This document shows positions 8,209 through 19,300 of a DNA stretch of 64,000 nt, in pieces. The notes beneath the pieces are model-generated. The model had not been told where the DNA came from. It made no database searches and saw only the letters and a program-made list of their open reading frames with translations. A program made the translations under genes and the position numbers. The stretch's first letter is position 1, and every line of letters begins with the position of its first letter. The stretch comes from DATIXJ01 sp963714795 (GTDB taxonomy: Bacteria; Bacteroidota; Ignavibacteria; UBA10030; SZUA-254), in contig CAVQPS010000010.1 in the NCBI GenBank assembly GCA_963714795.1, positions 310,001 to 374,000 on the forward strand, read 5' to 3'.

Positions 8209-8904
8209 TCAATCTTTTTGCTGATTGCCTTCAATAACGAGGACGAATTCACCGCGAATCTGTTGCGATGAAAAATGTTCGATGGCGCCGGAAATGGTCG
8301 ATCGGAATGTCTCTTCGAATTTTTTTGTGATCTCGCGGGAAACGGAAATTTTTCTGTCGCCGAATGTTTCAAGCAGTTGATTGAGTGTCTTCAAAAGACG
8401 GTGAGGGGATTCGTAGAGAATGATCGTGCGCTCTTCCATTTTCAATTGATTGAGAAGCGTCGTCCGCCCTTTTTTAATCGGAAGGAATCCTTCGTAGACA
8501 AATCGGTCGGTCGGGAAACCGCTCGTCACCAACGCCGGAAGAAACGCGCTCGCCCCCGGAACAGCGATGACGGGAATTCTTTCATCGAGCGCGGCACGGA
8601 TAATACGGAATGCCGGATCGGAAATCCCCGGCGTGCCCGCATCGGAAACAACGGCAATCGAATCTCCGCTTTTCAATCGTGTAATTAATTCCGGAATGCG
8701 GCGGGTTTCGTTGTAACTAAAATAACTGACAAGCTGTTTTTGAATGGTGTAATGATTCAGCAATATTTTTGTTGTCCGCGTATCTTCCGCGGCGATGAGA
8801 TCGACATTGCCAAGAACATGAATCGCACGGTATGAAATATCTTCCAGATTGCCGATCGGTGTACTGACGATATACAGCGTTCCTGCCTGAACAATCTCGC
8901 TCAT
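8209..8904 (-). CDS. rsmI: 16S rRNA 2'-O-ribose methyltransferase (C1402)
   Basis: RsmI methylates the ribose of C1402 in 16S rRNA using S-adenosylmethionine. The protein has the tetrapyrrole-methylase-like fold with LYIVSTPIGNLEDI at the start, AAEDTRTTKILLNHY, SDAGTPGISDPAF and the late ILYESPHRL motif, all typical of the family. I place the start at the ATG at 8904. It overlaps the nadE stop by four bases (ATGA), and GGGGA lies just upstream; a TTG three codons earlier is less likely. The overlap implies translational coupling with nadE. Confidence 0.95.
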   Translation of the reverse strand: MSEIVQAGTLYIVSTPIGNLEDISYRAIHVLGNVDLIAAEDTRTTKILLNHYTIQKQLVSYFSYNETRRIPELITRLKSGDSIAVVSDAGTPGISDPAFRIIRAALDERIPVIAVPGASAFLPALVTSGFPTDRFVYEGFLPIKKGRTTLLNQLKMEERTIILYESPHRLLKTLNQLLETFGDRKISVSREITKKFEETFRSTISGAIEHFSSQQIRGEFVLVIEGNQQKD

Positions 8905-9743
8905 ATTCCCCAATCGCGGGAATACCGGAAATCGATGTTGACGGTGCGGTGAGAAATTTTCGCAATCACCGGCGGTCGTCGTTTGAATTGATTCCGTTGT
9001 ATCATCCGCTTAACTTTTTCGATGAAATGCAATTCAAATCCTCGTTCGATCAATTCTTCATCGGTGCGCCGCTCATCCACCATATAATAGAGAAGCTGGT
9101 CGACAAGTTTATACGAAAAACCGAGCTCGCCTTCATCCGTTTGTCCAGCCCAAAGATCTGCGGTTGGTTTTTTCCCGACAATTTTTTTCGGAACGCCGAC
9201 AGCTTCCGCAAGCTGCCAGATTTGTGTTTTGTATAAATCGCCGATCGGATTGATAGCACATGCCGTATCGCCGAATTGCGTACCGTAGCCAAGAAGAATT
9301 TCCGTTTTATTGCTCGTGCCGACGACAAGTCCTTTTTCCCGTGCCGACAAATCATACAGCACGATCATTCTTGCCCGCGCCATAATATTTCCTTTGCGCA
9401 CATTATCAAGCCCGCCGTTTGTGGCAAGATAACCGTCGACCATCCGGCTGATATCGACCAGCTCGTGACGGATACCGAGATCCTTCACGACAAGCATCGC
9501 ATCGCCGGCGCTTTCGGGACTGCTCGTTTGGTACGGCATCAGAACGGCAAGGACATTTTCTTTGCCGAGAGCTTCGGCGGCAAGATACATAACCAGAGCG
9601 GAATCGACACCGCCGGAAAGTCCGACCACGCCCCTATCGAATCCCGCATTCTTCGTTTCATCACGGATAAAATTGACAAGCAGTTTGCGGACAATTTCGG
9701 TATCGAGTTTGAGACCGGCAATACCGGTAGATGAAGTTTCCAT
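8901..9743 (-). CDS. nadE: NH3-dependent NAD+ synthetase
   Basis: NadE makes NAD from deamido-NAD, ATP and ammonia, the last step of NAD synthesis. The ATP pyrophosphatase P-loop SGGVDS is at residues 43-48. GTSNKTEILLGYGTQFGD and KKPTADLWAGQTDEGELGFSY are further family signatures. There is no N-terminal glutaminase domain, so ammonia is the nitrogen donor. The start is uncertain: the ATG at 9743 gives a typical 280-residue protein but has no clear ribosome-binding site, while a TTG at 9785 has AAGG upstream. The stop overlaps rsmI. Confidence 0.95.
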   Translation of the reverse strand: METSSTGIAGLKLDTEIVRKLLVNFIRDETKNAGFDRGVVGLSGGVDSALVMYLAAEALGKENVLAVLMPYQTSSPESAGDAMLVVKDLGIRHELVDISRMVDGYLATNGGLDNVRKGNIMARARMIVLYDLSAREKGLVVGTSNKTEILLGYGTQFGDTACAINPIGDLYKTQIWQLAEAVGVPKKIVGKKPTADLWAGQTDEGELGFSYKLVDQLLYYMVDERRTDEELIERGFELHFIEKVKRMIQRNQFKRRPPVIAKISHRTVNIDFRYSRDWGI

Positions 9744-9852
9744 AGAGAGAAGATAGTGAAAAGGAATCGGCAATTCAACTTTCAAATATTGCCTTATTAC
9801 CCGTATTTCACTATTGTATAGTGCCTCAATTTTAATTGCGTTGAGATTGCTT

Positions 9853-9888
9853 TGGCACTACGTGCCTCGCAAAGACGACTTTTTTTGC
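9853..9888. repeat. Single copy of a dispersed palindromic repeat
   Basis: The segment contains TTGAGATTGCTTTGGCAC, then TAC and the inverse GTGCC, followed by TCGCAAAGACG. GGCAC/GTGCC is a perfect five-base inverted repeat. Wording of this type (GAGATTGCTTC with CGCAA(T/A)GACG) is common in intergenic repeats of this bacterial group. A related stretch is present near 53.6 kb. Confidence 0.45.
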
Positions 9889-9944
9889 TTGGAATATTTC
9901 AAACTGACTCACTACCATATTGTCTTATTCCTCATATTTCACTC

Positions 9945-9973
9945 TTGACTTTCCTTCCAAACTTTGATACTAT
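9945..9973 (+). promoter_or_regulatory. Probable sigma-70 promoter of the subtilase gene
   Basis: TTGACT at 9945-9950 and TACTAT at 9968-9973 are separated by exactly 17 bases and lie about 48 bases before the ATG at 10021. The leader is AT-rich and carries a GGAG ribosome-binding site just before the start. This is a sequence match only. Confidence 0.5.
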
Positions 9974-10020
9974 TCATATATATAATTCCCTTTTATTAAT
10001 AGTATTTATCCGGAGATGTC

Positions 10021-13000
10021 ATGAAATCGATTGGTATCGTTCTGTCACTTATGATTTTTTCGATCACGATGTATGCGGGAGAGCCCGCCCCGATCGGGAA
10101 GAACCTCGGCAAAGTTTATCCGATTATCGGCGATAACGATCCGACTGTCGTCCTGATCTATTTAAAAGATAAAGGAACGCATCAGCGCAGTGTTATGGAT
10201 GCACCGACACTGCTTTCAAAGGAATCGATTGCCCGCCGGTTGCGTTTCCGTTCTCCGGAAAGTGTAATCGATGAATCCGATTACCCGCTCGAACATTCAT
10301 ACGTTCAAACGATTGCTGGTCAGGTTATCAATGTCAGAAACGAATTGAAATGGTTCAATGCCGTCAGCGTCACGGCAACAAAAACGCAGATCGAAGCATT
10401 GCGCCAGCTTCCTTTCGTAAAGGAAATCGATCTTGTGAACCGATGGAAAAAAACTCAAACCGAAACCACTCAGCCACTGATCAAACAAACTGAAGCGCCG
10501 CCCCAGCCCAAGGGAGTCGCAACGCTCAATTACGGCGCATCCTTTGCTCAAGACAACCTGGAAAATATTCCGGCAGTCCACAACCTCGGCATTTATGGAC
10601 AAGGTGTTACCATTTGCATGATGGATAATGGCGTCCGGAATCCGTATCATCAGGTATTCGATTCGATGCACATCATCGCAACGCATGATTTTGTCGATCA
10701 CAAAACAAGCGTCATTCCGAACGACGCCAACACCGGTTTCGGATCGCACGGTGTGTGGACGCTTTCCATCATCGGCGGATATCGGCCCGGTTCATTGATC
10801 GGACCGGCATTCAAATCGAATTTCCTTCTTGCGCGCACCGAAAACGATTCCAGCGAAACTCCGATCGAAGAAGATAACTGGGTTGCCGCACTGCAATGGG
10901 CAGACAGTATCGGCGTCGACGTCACCAGCACATCTCTCGGTTACCTTACATTCGATGCACCATACACAAGTTTAACAGCAGCGGATATGAACGGGCACAC
11001 GGCAATTATTTCCATCGCGGCCGCGCACGGTGCGGCTCTCGGCATTGTCGTTGTCAACGCTGCAGGAAATGACGGAAACAGCAACGGAGTTACGAATACA
11101 TTGATCGCTCCTGCCGATGCAGACAGCATCCTCACAGCCGGCGCTGTCGATGTCAATGGTAATCTGGCGGGATTTAGTTCCGGCGGACCAACCACGGATA
11201 TTCCGGCTCGCATAAAACCGGACGTTATGGCTGTCGGTGTTAACAACGAGGTTGCAAGTTCTACCGATACTGTTAGCTGCGGCGTCGTCGGCAGCGGAAC
11301 GTCATTTGCCTGTCCGCTTACTGCAGGTGTCGCCGCACTCATCCGCTCCGCAAATCCCGGACTTACACCACTTCAGGTTCAAAAGGCAATGAAACAAACT
11401 GCCAACAATACTGCAACGCCCAATAATCTCTATGGCTGGGGCGTGATCAATGCCGACAGCGCATTGAAATATTTCGGCGTAACATCGCTCGGGCTCGGAA
11501 GTATCAGCGGAACGGCGTACAATGACCTCAACGGCAACGGTGTCAGGGACGCCGGTGAGCCGTCATTGTCCGGAATACGGATCCGGCTTTCGGGAGTAGT
11601 GACTGATTCGACAGTAACCGATGGCTCGGGTAATTTCACGTTCAGCAATCTTCCGATCGACACATATTATTCATTGAGCCAGCAGGCGCAGGGCGGGTGG
11701 GTATCCTCAACCGGTTCAAAGACAATATTACTTATCCATCCATCCGATACCACCGCGATAAATTTCGGAAGTTTTCAGAACGGCATCATCAGCGGGCATG
11801 TCTATAATGATGTGAACAAAAACGGCATTTTCGACGCGGGTGATTCGGTACTGGCTCATTGGACAGTCCGGCTCTCAGGTCCTGCCCCGCAATCAGTTCT
11901 GACCGACTCGACGGGTTGGTATTCATTCTCGGATTTGTCTCCCGGAGTCTATACAGTAAGCGAAAGCATACAAGTGAATTGGTTTCAATCGTACCCAGCG
12001 GGAAACGGCTTCTATTCCGTAACGATGCGCAGCGGACTCGACAGCAGCGGATTGGTGTTCTTGAATTATTATGATGCTCAGTTTAACTATCCGGTTGTCG
12101 CCGGTTGGAATTTATTGTCGCTGCCGCAGATTCCTGCCAGCCATTTGAAAACCGATTTATATCCCTCTGCCAAATCGCAGGCATTCATTTACGATCATGC
12201 TTACAAAATTATCGATACGATTCCGAACGGCATCGGCTACTGGCTGAAGTTTTCAAATTCACAAAACATTCTCATTCTGGGAACGGAACGAACTGCCGAT
12301 ACCATCGGCATCGTTACGGGTTGGAATATGATCGGCTCGCTTTCTGCTCCGTTTGCCGTTTCTTCGATCGGACAAAATCCGTCGGGAAATATTTCATCCA
12401 GTTATTTTCAATATAACGGCGCGTATTCGGTTGCCGATTCACTCCGTCCGCATACCGGTTATTGGGTAAAGGCAAAAAATCCGGGACAATTGTATGTGAA
12501 TTCTTCCGGCGGGCATGCATTACCTCTCGCGGCCCGGACAACAAATCCGTCTCAACTGAACCAGATAACTTTTATCGATGCCGGAAAACGACAGCAGACG
12601 TTGTACTTCACACAAGATTCGTCGTTGAATAATGAACGTGATCGATACGAGCTTCCGCCGCTTCCCCCCGATGGCGGTTTCGATGCGCGGTTCTCGAACG
12701 GAAGTCTCCTCAACATTGCATCGGGAATTGAAGATGCGCAGATACTCATTTCTTCTGCGATATTCCCGGTGAGTATAAAGTGGAAAATTGTCGATGCGGA
12801 AGGTTCAGCATTGCAGATCGACGGAAAAGAAATCGCACTGCACGGAAACGGTTCGGCAACCCTTGCACAGGCGTCCGATATACGGCTGGCACCTTCAAGC
12901 GCTTCCGGTAAACTGATTCCGAAAACATTCGCTCTTGAACAGAACTATCCGAATCCATTCAATCCGTCGACGACATTGACGATTGACCTGAGCGGACCGG

Positions 13001-13203
13001 GATTCGTATCGTTGAAAATTTATGATGTGTTGGGACGGGAGATACGCACGCTCGTCAACGGAACAAAAGCTGCAGGAGTATATACAATGCGATGGAATGC
13101 AAATGATGCTCCATCCGGTTTATACTTTGCACGGATGACGGTAACAAACGCCTCGGGCAAACAGATCTACACTGCAACGCAGAAAGTTGTTTTGATGAAG
13201 TAA
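10021..13203 (+). CDS. Secreted subtilisin-family peptidase with SdrD-B repeats and type IX sorting domain
   Basis: This 1060-residue exported protease has a signal peptide (about 1-20) and a pro-region (about 40-145). Its S8 catalytic domain carries Asp202 (CMMDNG), His243 (GSHG), oxyanion Asn350 (AAGNDG) and Ser428 (GTSFACP). Two SdrD-B/Cna-B-like beta domains follow (about 493-590), each with a DxNxNGxxDxGD calcium-type loop. Then come two repeats starting GWNLLSLP and GWNMIGSLS, and a C-terminal sorting domain from about residue 970 with QNYPNPFNPST and a VVLMK end. It should cross the outer membrane through the type IX system. A promoter and a terminator frame it as a single-gene unit. 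The closest family cannot be set further. Confidence 0.93.
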   Translation: MKSIGIVLSLMIFSITMYAGEPAPIGKNLGKVYPIIGDNDPTVVLIYLKDKGTHQRSVMDAPTLLSKESIARRLRFRSPESVIDESDYPLEHSYVQTIAGQVINVRNELKWFNAVSVTATKTQIEALRQLPFVKEIDLVNRWKKTQTETTQPLIKQTEAPPQPKGVATLNYGASFAQDNLENIPAVHNLGIYGQGVTICMMDNGVRNPYHQVFDSMHIIATHDFVDHKTSVIPNDANTGFGSHGVWTLSIIGGYRPGSLIGPAFKSNFLLARTENDSSETPIEEDNWVAALQWADSIGVDVTSTSLGYLTFDAPYTSLTAADMNGHTAIISIAAAHGAALGIVVVNAAGNDGNSNGVTNTLIAPADADSILTAGAVDVNGNLAGFSSGGPTTDIPARIKPDVMAVGVNNEVASSTDTVSCGVVGSGTSFACPLTAGVAALIRSANPGLTPLQVQKAMKQTANNTATPNNLYGWGVINADSALKYFGVTSLGLGSISGTAYNDLNGNGVRDAGEPSLSGIRIRLSGVVTDSTVTDGSGNFTFSNLPIDTYYSLSQQAQGGWVSSTGSKTILLIHPSDTTAINFGSFQNGIISGHVYNDVNKNGIFDAGDSVLAHWTVRLSGPAPQSVLTDSTGWYSFSDLSPGVYTVSESIQVNWFQSYPAGNGFYSVTMRSGLDSSGLVFLNYYDAQFNYPVVAGWNLLSLPQIPASHLKTDLYPSAKSQAFIYDHAYKIIDTIPNGIGYWLKFSNSQNILILGTERTADTIGIVTGWNMIGSLSAPFAVSSIGQNPSGNISSSYFQYNGAYSVADSLRPHTGYWVKAKNPGQLYVNSSGGHALPLAARTTNPSQLNQITFIDAGKRQQTLYFTQDSSLNNERDRYELPPLPPDGGFDARFSNGSLLNIASGIEDAQILISSAIFPVSIKWKIVDAEGSALQIDGKEIALHGNGSATLAQASDIRLAPSSASGKLIPKTFALEQNYPNPFNPSTTLTIDLSGPGFVSLKIYDVLGREIRTLVNGTKAAGVYTMRWNANDAPSGLYFARMTVTNASGKQIYTATQKVVLMK

Positions 13204-13220
13204 GATGGCGTGATACGAAG

Positions 13221-13244
13221 GCCGGTCGTTTGACCGGCTTTCAT
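13221..13244 (+). terminator. Rho-independent terminator after the subtilase gene
   Basis: GCCGGTC (13221-13227), a GTTT loop and GACCGGC (13232-13238) form a seven-base stem followed by TTTCATTT. It begins about 17 bases after the stop of the subtilase gene. The minus-strand side lacks a T-run. Confidence 0.85.
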
Positions 13245-13895
13245 TTATTTCTTTAACTTATCCTTAAATATTTTTTCGAACTTTTCAACTTTCGGCTGAA
13301 TCACAAGACGACAATATGGCTGACTGCCGTGCTGGTTGTAATAATTCTGATGGTAATCTTCCGCCTTGTAGAAAGTCGTGTACGGCGTAATTTCCGTTAC
13401 GATTGGTGATGAATAAATACCGGCCGAATCCAATTCCTTCTTGTACTGTTCGGCAATTTTTTTCTGTTCTTCATTATGATAGAAAATGGCGGAACGATAC
13501 TGCGTGCCCTCATCGTCCCCCTGCCGGTTCAGCGTCGTCGGATCGTGCATACGCCAGAATACTTTCAGGAGATCGTCGAACGAAACCTGTTTCGGGTCGT
13601 AGATGATCTGCGACGTTTCCGCGTGACCCGTCGTTCCGGTACACACCTCTTCATACGAAGGATTTTTTACCGTGCCGCCGGCATATCCCGAAACAACCGT
13701 TTGTACGCCTTTGAGATTTTGAAATATGGCTTCCGTGCACCAGAAGCACCCCATTGCCAGCGTCGCCGTATCGAGTGATGTTGAAGACATAGTTTGCTGT
13801 TCAGGTTGTTGTAGTGATGACTGTTTTTCCTGTTGCGCACATGAAACGACAATCATGATCAGCAACGGGACAATCCAGGAAAATATCGTTTTCAT
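13245..13895 (-). CDS. msrA: Peptide methionine-S-sulfoxide reductase, probable lipoprotein
   Basis: MsrA reduces methionine-S-sulfoxide in oxidised proteins. The active-site cysteine is Cys50 in MGCFWCTEAIF, and the YAGG, GHAE and HQNYYNQHGSQPYC motifs of the family are present. The N-terminus has a hydrophobic segment ending VVSC with Cys19, fitting a lipoprotein signal, so the enzyme should be membrane-anchored outside the cytoplasm. That placement fits repair of exported proteins, and the gene lies between two type IX cargo genes. There is no fused MsrB domain. Confidence 0.95.
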   Translation of the reverse strand: MKTIFSWIVPLLIMIVVSCAQQEKQSSLQQPEQQTMSSTSLDTATLAMGCFWCTEAIFQNLKGVQTVVSGYAGGTVKNPSYEEVCTGTTGHAETSQIIYDPKQVSFDDLLKVFWRMHDPTTLNRQGDDEGTQYRSAIFYHNEEQKKIAEQYKKELDSAGIYSSPIVTEITPYTTFYKAEDYHQNYYNQHGSQPYCRLVIQPKVEKFEKIFKDKLKK

Positions 13896-13977
13896 ATTTT
13901 ATAATACTGTTTTTGAAGAAAAGTTCAAAACTCATTCGTGACGATAGAACAATCCCGTCGATTGAGAAGTTCCGTAT

Positions 13978-14006
13978 TTGAATTTCTATGGGAAGACTTG
14001 TACATT
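13978..14006 (+). promoter_or_regulatory. Possible sigma-70 promoter of the YCF48-type gene
   Basis: TTGAAT at 13978-13983 and TACATT at 14001-14006 are spaced by 17 bases, about 30 bases before the ATG at 14037. An AAGGAA ribosome-binding sequence lies between. The hexamers are imperfect, so this is tentative. Confidence 0.35.
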
Positions 14007-14036
14007 CTGAATTAAAAATCATAAGGAATAACGTTC

Positions 14037-16265
14037 ATGCAAAAATCTCTACTCGTTCTTACTACACTTATCCTTCTTTTACTTTCCACCGAAAGGTCTA
14101 ACAGTCAATGGGTCAAGACCGGTTTTCCCGATTCGCTCGGATGGGTCCATGCTTTGGCAGTTGATAACGGAATCCTGTTTGCCGGGACATGGGGTTATGG
14201 CATTTACCGTTCTACGGACGGCGGGGCAACATGGGAATCCGCAAACGGCGGCTTGCCCACGTTCTACAGCGAGTGGGTTTACGATATCATTTCAGCTGCA
14301 TCGACCGGCGGGGGAACCTGCCTGTATGCCGGATTTGAGTACGGTGGTATCTATCGCTCCACTGATGAGGGAAATAGCTGGGAGCCGGTAAATACCGGCT
14401 TGCACCTTGATATAAATATTCTCGCGTTGTGCTCGGCAGGCACGACCTTGCTGAGCGCTGTAGCACAGGAACCCGGACAGGACGGAGTGTATCGCTCGGT
14501 GAATGACGGGGGAAACTGGGCGATCCAAAACGGCGGGTTTACCGTGGATGCAGATTCCAATGTATATTCGTTCGGCGTCAGTCCGCCGGGCAACGCTCCC
14601 GGGTCGAAATTTTTTGCAGGTACTGCCGGCGGCATCTTTTTGTCGACCTCCGATGGAATCGGCTGGACGCCGGTGAATACCGGATTGCCTGCCGGTGAAG
14701 CAAGCGCCATCGGCGTTACATCCGGATTCGGTACCACCAACCTTTTTACCTGCATCGTGTATGGCGGCGTGTATCGTTCCACGAACGACGGTTCCACATG
14801 GACCGAAGCCGACTACGGTTTCTCCGACCTCTCAGGTATTGATATTTCCGCTTTTGCCGCGAGCCCGGCTAGCCCGGACATCTTTGCCGCTACCTCGACA
14901 GGGGTTTATGTTTCAACGAATAACGGAGCAAGATGGTGGGAAACCGGACAGGAACTCGGCACGGCAGGGGTTTGGCCATGGCATCTCGCCATCCTGGGAG
15001 ACTATCTTTTTACCGGAGGTTATCAGGGAGGCGGGATCTGGAAATATTCCACGGAGACCGATTCCGGCTGGACAGTTCAGCCGGCGGGCACATCCGATAC
15101 ATTGTACACGGTGAAAGCTGTCGACAATAATGTAGTCTGGGCTGCCGGTTCAAGCGGCGGGGTGCTTCGCACGACCAACGGCGGTGCAACGTGGGACTCT
15201 GTCGGCCGCGGAGCAATCGGCACCGCCACACTTTTCTCCATTGATGCTGTCGATGCAAACACCGCGTTGGTCGCCTCATATTCAGGAACTGCCGGAACCA
15301 TTTATAGAACAACAAACGGCGGAGCAATATGGACAAACGTTTTCAGTCAGACCGGCGGTATCATTGCGGGCATCAGGATGAAATCTTCCACGGAAGGATA
15401 TGCTGTCGGTATCCCTGTCGCCGGAAAATGGACGGTCATTAAAACAACCAACGGCGGAAGCAGCTGGACACACATTCCGAACGAACCGCCGCAGGTTGGT
15501 GATGAATCCGCAACATTTGGTATCGACCTGACCGGTAACACCCTTTCATTCGGAACAGACAATGGAAAAATTTATCGCTCGACAGATCTCGGAACAACTT
15601 GGAACTCCGATTCGATATCGGGAAATTCGATCAATGCACTTCATTTTAATTCCTCATCAACAGGGCTCGCCAGTTTTGGAAACGGTTCGACCGACCGTTC
15701 GACAAACGGCGGCGTGTCATGGGATTCCGGCGGCACAGCAGGAAGCAATGTTGTGAATTGTATTTCCGGTCTCAATAGTGAATACTGGGCAATCATCGGA
15801 AACAATATCTCGTACACAAAAGACACTGGAAAAACATGGACGCTTGCCACACCCGGATTTCACGGGCTTATTCCATTACAAGCAGTGAGTTTCACATCTG
15901 CCGCATCAGCGGTCAACGGATGGGCGGTCGGACAAAGCGGAATTATTTTGCACTATCAACGGCTGGCAACAGGTATGCTTCCGGATGCTCATCCTCTGCC
16001 GACATCATTTAAACTCGAACAGAATTATCCAAATCCGTTCAATCCCGGCACGAGCATCCACTTCGATATTCCAAAAGCTTCACACGTTGTATTGAAAATC
16101 TATGATGTCCTCGGCAGAGAGGTTGCTACATTGGTGAATGAGATCAGACCACCGGGTAGTTATAGTTCAGCATGGAATGCTTCTACCGTTCCGAGCGGGG
16201 TTTATTTCTATCATTTACAAGCCGGAACATTTTCTGAAACAAAGAAGATGATGCTGGTAAAATAA
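14037..16265 (+). CDS. Secreted YCF48/BNR-type beta-propeller protein with type IX sorting domain
   Basis: This 742-residue protein has a signal peptide (about 1-23, ending NSQW) and many repeats of the YCF48/BNR type. Examples are GIYRSTDGGATWE near residue 55, GVYRSTNDGSTWTE near 250 and VLRTTNGGATWDS near 375, which predict two beta-propellers. A short linker leads to the sorting domain from about residue 655, with FKLEQNYPNPFNPGTS, GREVATLVNE and TKKMMLVK at the end. Propellers of this kind usually bind partners or glycans rather than catalyse. It is the second of three large cargo genes in a row on the plus strand; the function is unknown. Confidence 0.88.
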   Translation: MQKSLLVLTTLILLLLSTERSNSQWVKTGFPDSLGWVHALAVDNGILFAGTWGYGIYRSTDGGATWESANGGLPTFYSEWVYDIISAASTGGGTCLYAGFEYGGIYRSTDEGNSWEPVNTGLHLDINILALCSAGTTLLSAVAQEPGQDGVYRSVNDGGNWAIQNGGFTVDADSNVYSFGVSPPGNAPGSKFFAGTAGGIFLSTSDGIGWTPVNTGLPAGEASAIGVTSGFGTTNLFTCIVYGGVYRSTNDGSTWTEADYGFSDLSGIDISAFAASPASPDIFAATSTGVYVSTNNGARWWETGQELGTAGVWPWHLAILGDYLFTGGYQGGGIWKYSTETDSGWTVQPAGTSDTLYTVKAVDNNVVWAAGSSGGVLRTTNGGATWDSVGRGAIGTATLFSIDAVDANTALVASYSGTAGTIYRTTNGGAIWTNVFSQTGGIIAGIRMKSSTEGYAVGIPVAGKWTVIKTTNGGSSWTHIPNEPPQVGDESATFGIDLTGNTLSFGTDNGKIYRSTDLGTTWNSDSISGNSINALHFNSSSTGLASFGNGSTDRSTNGGVSWDSGGTAGSNVVNCISGLNSEYWAIIGNNISYTKDTGKTWTLATPGFHGLIPLQAVSFTSAASAVNGWAVGQSGIILHYQRLATGMLPDAHPLPTSFKLEQNYPNPFNPGTSIHFDIPKASHVVLKIYDVLGREVATLVNEIRPPGSYSSAWNASTVPSGVYFYHLQAGTFSETKKMMLVK

Positions 16266-16328
16266 AAATTTTGTCGATTGCTCTATCATCAACTGTTCCA
16301 TTCAATATTTGTCGGGGAAAATCGCACT

Positions 16329-19300
16329 ATGAATAGCCGGACCATTTCTTTTCACTATACCGTTCTCACACTCATACTCATTTGTCTTGTGGGCGTCTCA
16401 ACCGCAAGTTCCCAATTTTTCATACAGCAAGGTTCGAAGCTTCTCGGTTCTGGATTTGTAGGACCGGCAGAGCGAGGGACATCGGTCGCCCTTACACAAC
16501 ATGGAAACGGAGCCCTCATCGGCGGTGCCAACGATGACAGCGGCAGAGGCGCGGTATGGTATTATGGCAGGGCGAATGGCCTGTGGGGACAGGTTGGATC
16601 AAAGATTGTGCCGGCTGAAAGAACGTATTATTTCGGGTCTTCCGTTGGAATCTCTTATGACGGAACGACTGCAATAGTCGGCTCAGGCGGGACAAGTACA
16701 GGGGCATGGATATTCACGCGAAGCGGCTCGGTGTGGACAGAGCAGCAATTGCTGATCGACGATTCGATCACAAGCACCATATACCAAGTTGCGATTTCCG
16801 GTGACGGTGCGACGGCAATGTTTTGCGGGGGAATTGGAAATAGTTTCCGAAATGCGGTTGCCGTATTCGTGCGGAATGGGAATACATGGACAGAACAGGG
16901 TCCGATACTCAAAGGGGATATTGCTGATTCGGGTTACTTTGGTATCAGCGTTTCCCTTGCCTCCGACGGAAATACGGCGATCATCAGCGGTGAACAGAGC
17001 AAGTATGGGGTAGGTTACAGAACCCTTATCTGGGGATATGCCAGGAATAATGGCGTGTGGACTCCGCAGGGACCAAGGATTGAATTCCCATGGACATCCG
17101 TATATACCTGGGGCGCTCCCGTCACGATTTCCGGTGATGGCAACACCGCAATTATCGGAGACCTGGTGGATACCAACAAGATTGTCCACGCATACGTTTT
17201 TATACGAAACGACAGTGTCTGGGCAAAGCAGTCCGACCTTGTGGGAACAGGTGAAGTCGGCCCTGTGGGGGTCGTTTCAGCCTCTCTTTCGGGAGACGGT
17301 AACCTTGCAATCCTTGGAGTACCGGACGACAATGACACAACCGGAGATAATTACGGACTGGGCGCGGCATGGGTATTCGGCCGAACAAATGGTGTCTGGT
17401 CACAACTTGGTAATAAACTGGTGGGATCGGGAGCCATAGGCAATTCCGGCCAGGGGATGTCCGTTGGCCTTTCTTCCGACGGCACAACGGCGATTGTCGG
17501 AGGACCATATAATGATTATTCCTACGGCGCATCTTGGGTATTTACCAATTTACTCCAGATCACCGCACCTGCATATCACGAACTCATTCACGCAGGCGCA
17601 CCGTACACTATCAGGTGGGTTTCGCACGGTATCGATTCGCTGGAATTCTCGTACAGCATTGATAGCGGTAAGACATTTTATACGGCCTTTGCTCACTTCG
17701 CGGCAGCTGCGGATAGCATGGTATGGCAGGTTCCCGACACGCTTTCAAGTAAATGCATGTTGAAACTCAAGGATATTAACAATCCGCTTGATAGTGCCAT
17801 AGTACCGTACTTTAAAATCAAAGGATATGTTCTCACACGATTCGATGCGAATGGGAATTATGAACGGTTCGATCCCGTGAAGGACGGGTGGAAGTTTGAC
17901 AACTCTGATACCAACGTATGGCCCCACAGTTGGTGGCAACAATTCGATTATTTGTTGGGGGATGACCCCTATACCGGATCATCCTACCCGGTGGATTTTG
18001 CGTTTGTGGGAGATTCTGTTTTTCCGGACTGGCCCCTCTTTGTTCGTGCATTTACCGTACCGAGCTGCTATTGGAATCCGAAAAATACCGATGGGGAATG
18101 GGAACATACGTACAGGGAAAGCGCTCTCTTAAAATGGGCGAGGATAAGAGAAAGCTGGGGCGGTTCATGTTCCGGATTTGCACTTACTTCGCTCTTTCAG
18201 TTCAGCATGCAGCCAGTATTGAGCGATTCATTTCCTGCACTCGGCTCATTCAACTATATTGATGAGCTTGATACGAACCAGACTGATCGCTTGATGATAA
18301 ACCAATATTCCATATATCAATATGGCCGGGAACACCTCATTAGTGAAACCGCTAATTCTCAGGAAACCCCACGAGAAATTCTGCAGGACCTAAAAAACCT
18401 GCTGTTTACTGATGCGGGATATCCCAGTTACATTATCATTGACTCCATTGCTTCCATTCCTTTCATTGCTTCCGCAAAAGCCGCGCACGCTGTTGTTCCA
18501 TACAAGATGTATGCGGCTCAGGGCGATTCCACGTATGTAGTAGAAATGTACGATTGCAACTACCCCGGAGATTCAACATTCGCCGTGATCGACTCATTGA
18601 ACGATTCATGGAACTACCCCGCCCTTCCAGGCTGGAAATATACAGGGAAAGGAATTTATCTCTCCGATCCATTGAACTCATACGTCAGCCATCCGTTGAC
18701 CTCAAATGAGCTAAAGGCTGACAGAACTGTAGCTTTATTGAATGGCAGCAACAATAAGCAAAGCATCAAAACGACCAATGGACATTCCTCGTTAGCAAAA
18801 ACCGCTGTACAGGCAATAGGACTTGGTACCGGTGACGCTGAACTTTATAATCCACCGAATACATCCGTCCTGATAAAAGATCAATATGGCGATAGTGCCG
18901 GTTTTACTGTGTCCGGTTCTTTTCAAACTGTGCCGGGGGCCATGGCTATTATTCCCCGCACATCGCATTACGCTCCTCCTATCGGATATGTTTTTCCGGT
19001 TAGTCAATATTCGGTGCGACTTTCAAATTTTACAGATTCGAGTTCATACCTGACGATGTTCTCTGATTCGATTATCTTTGACTACCGTCGTTTAGGCGCT
19101 CTGCAAAATCAGACCGATAACATCAATATTGGAAACTCGTTATCTGTGACAAATCACGATAATCTTTCTAAATCCATAAATCTTATCACAGTGTTTCCTT
19201 CGAGTGCGACGGAATGGATGTTTAAAATCCAAAATACGACCATGCAAAGCAGTGATTCACTTGTCATTATCCCGGGTAGCGTAAAAGATCTCTTCATAGA

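Noticed and set aside
9853..9888. Sigma-54 promoter suggested by TGGCAC before the subtilase gene
   Set aside because: The downstream TTGC box at the required spacing is missing, and the word belongs to a palindromic repeat.
10297..10749. Minus-strand open frame inside the subtilase gene
   Set aside because: It is a shadow of the plus-strand gene, which has full catalytic motifs and normal codon use.
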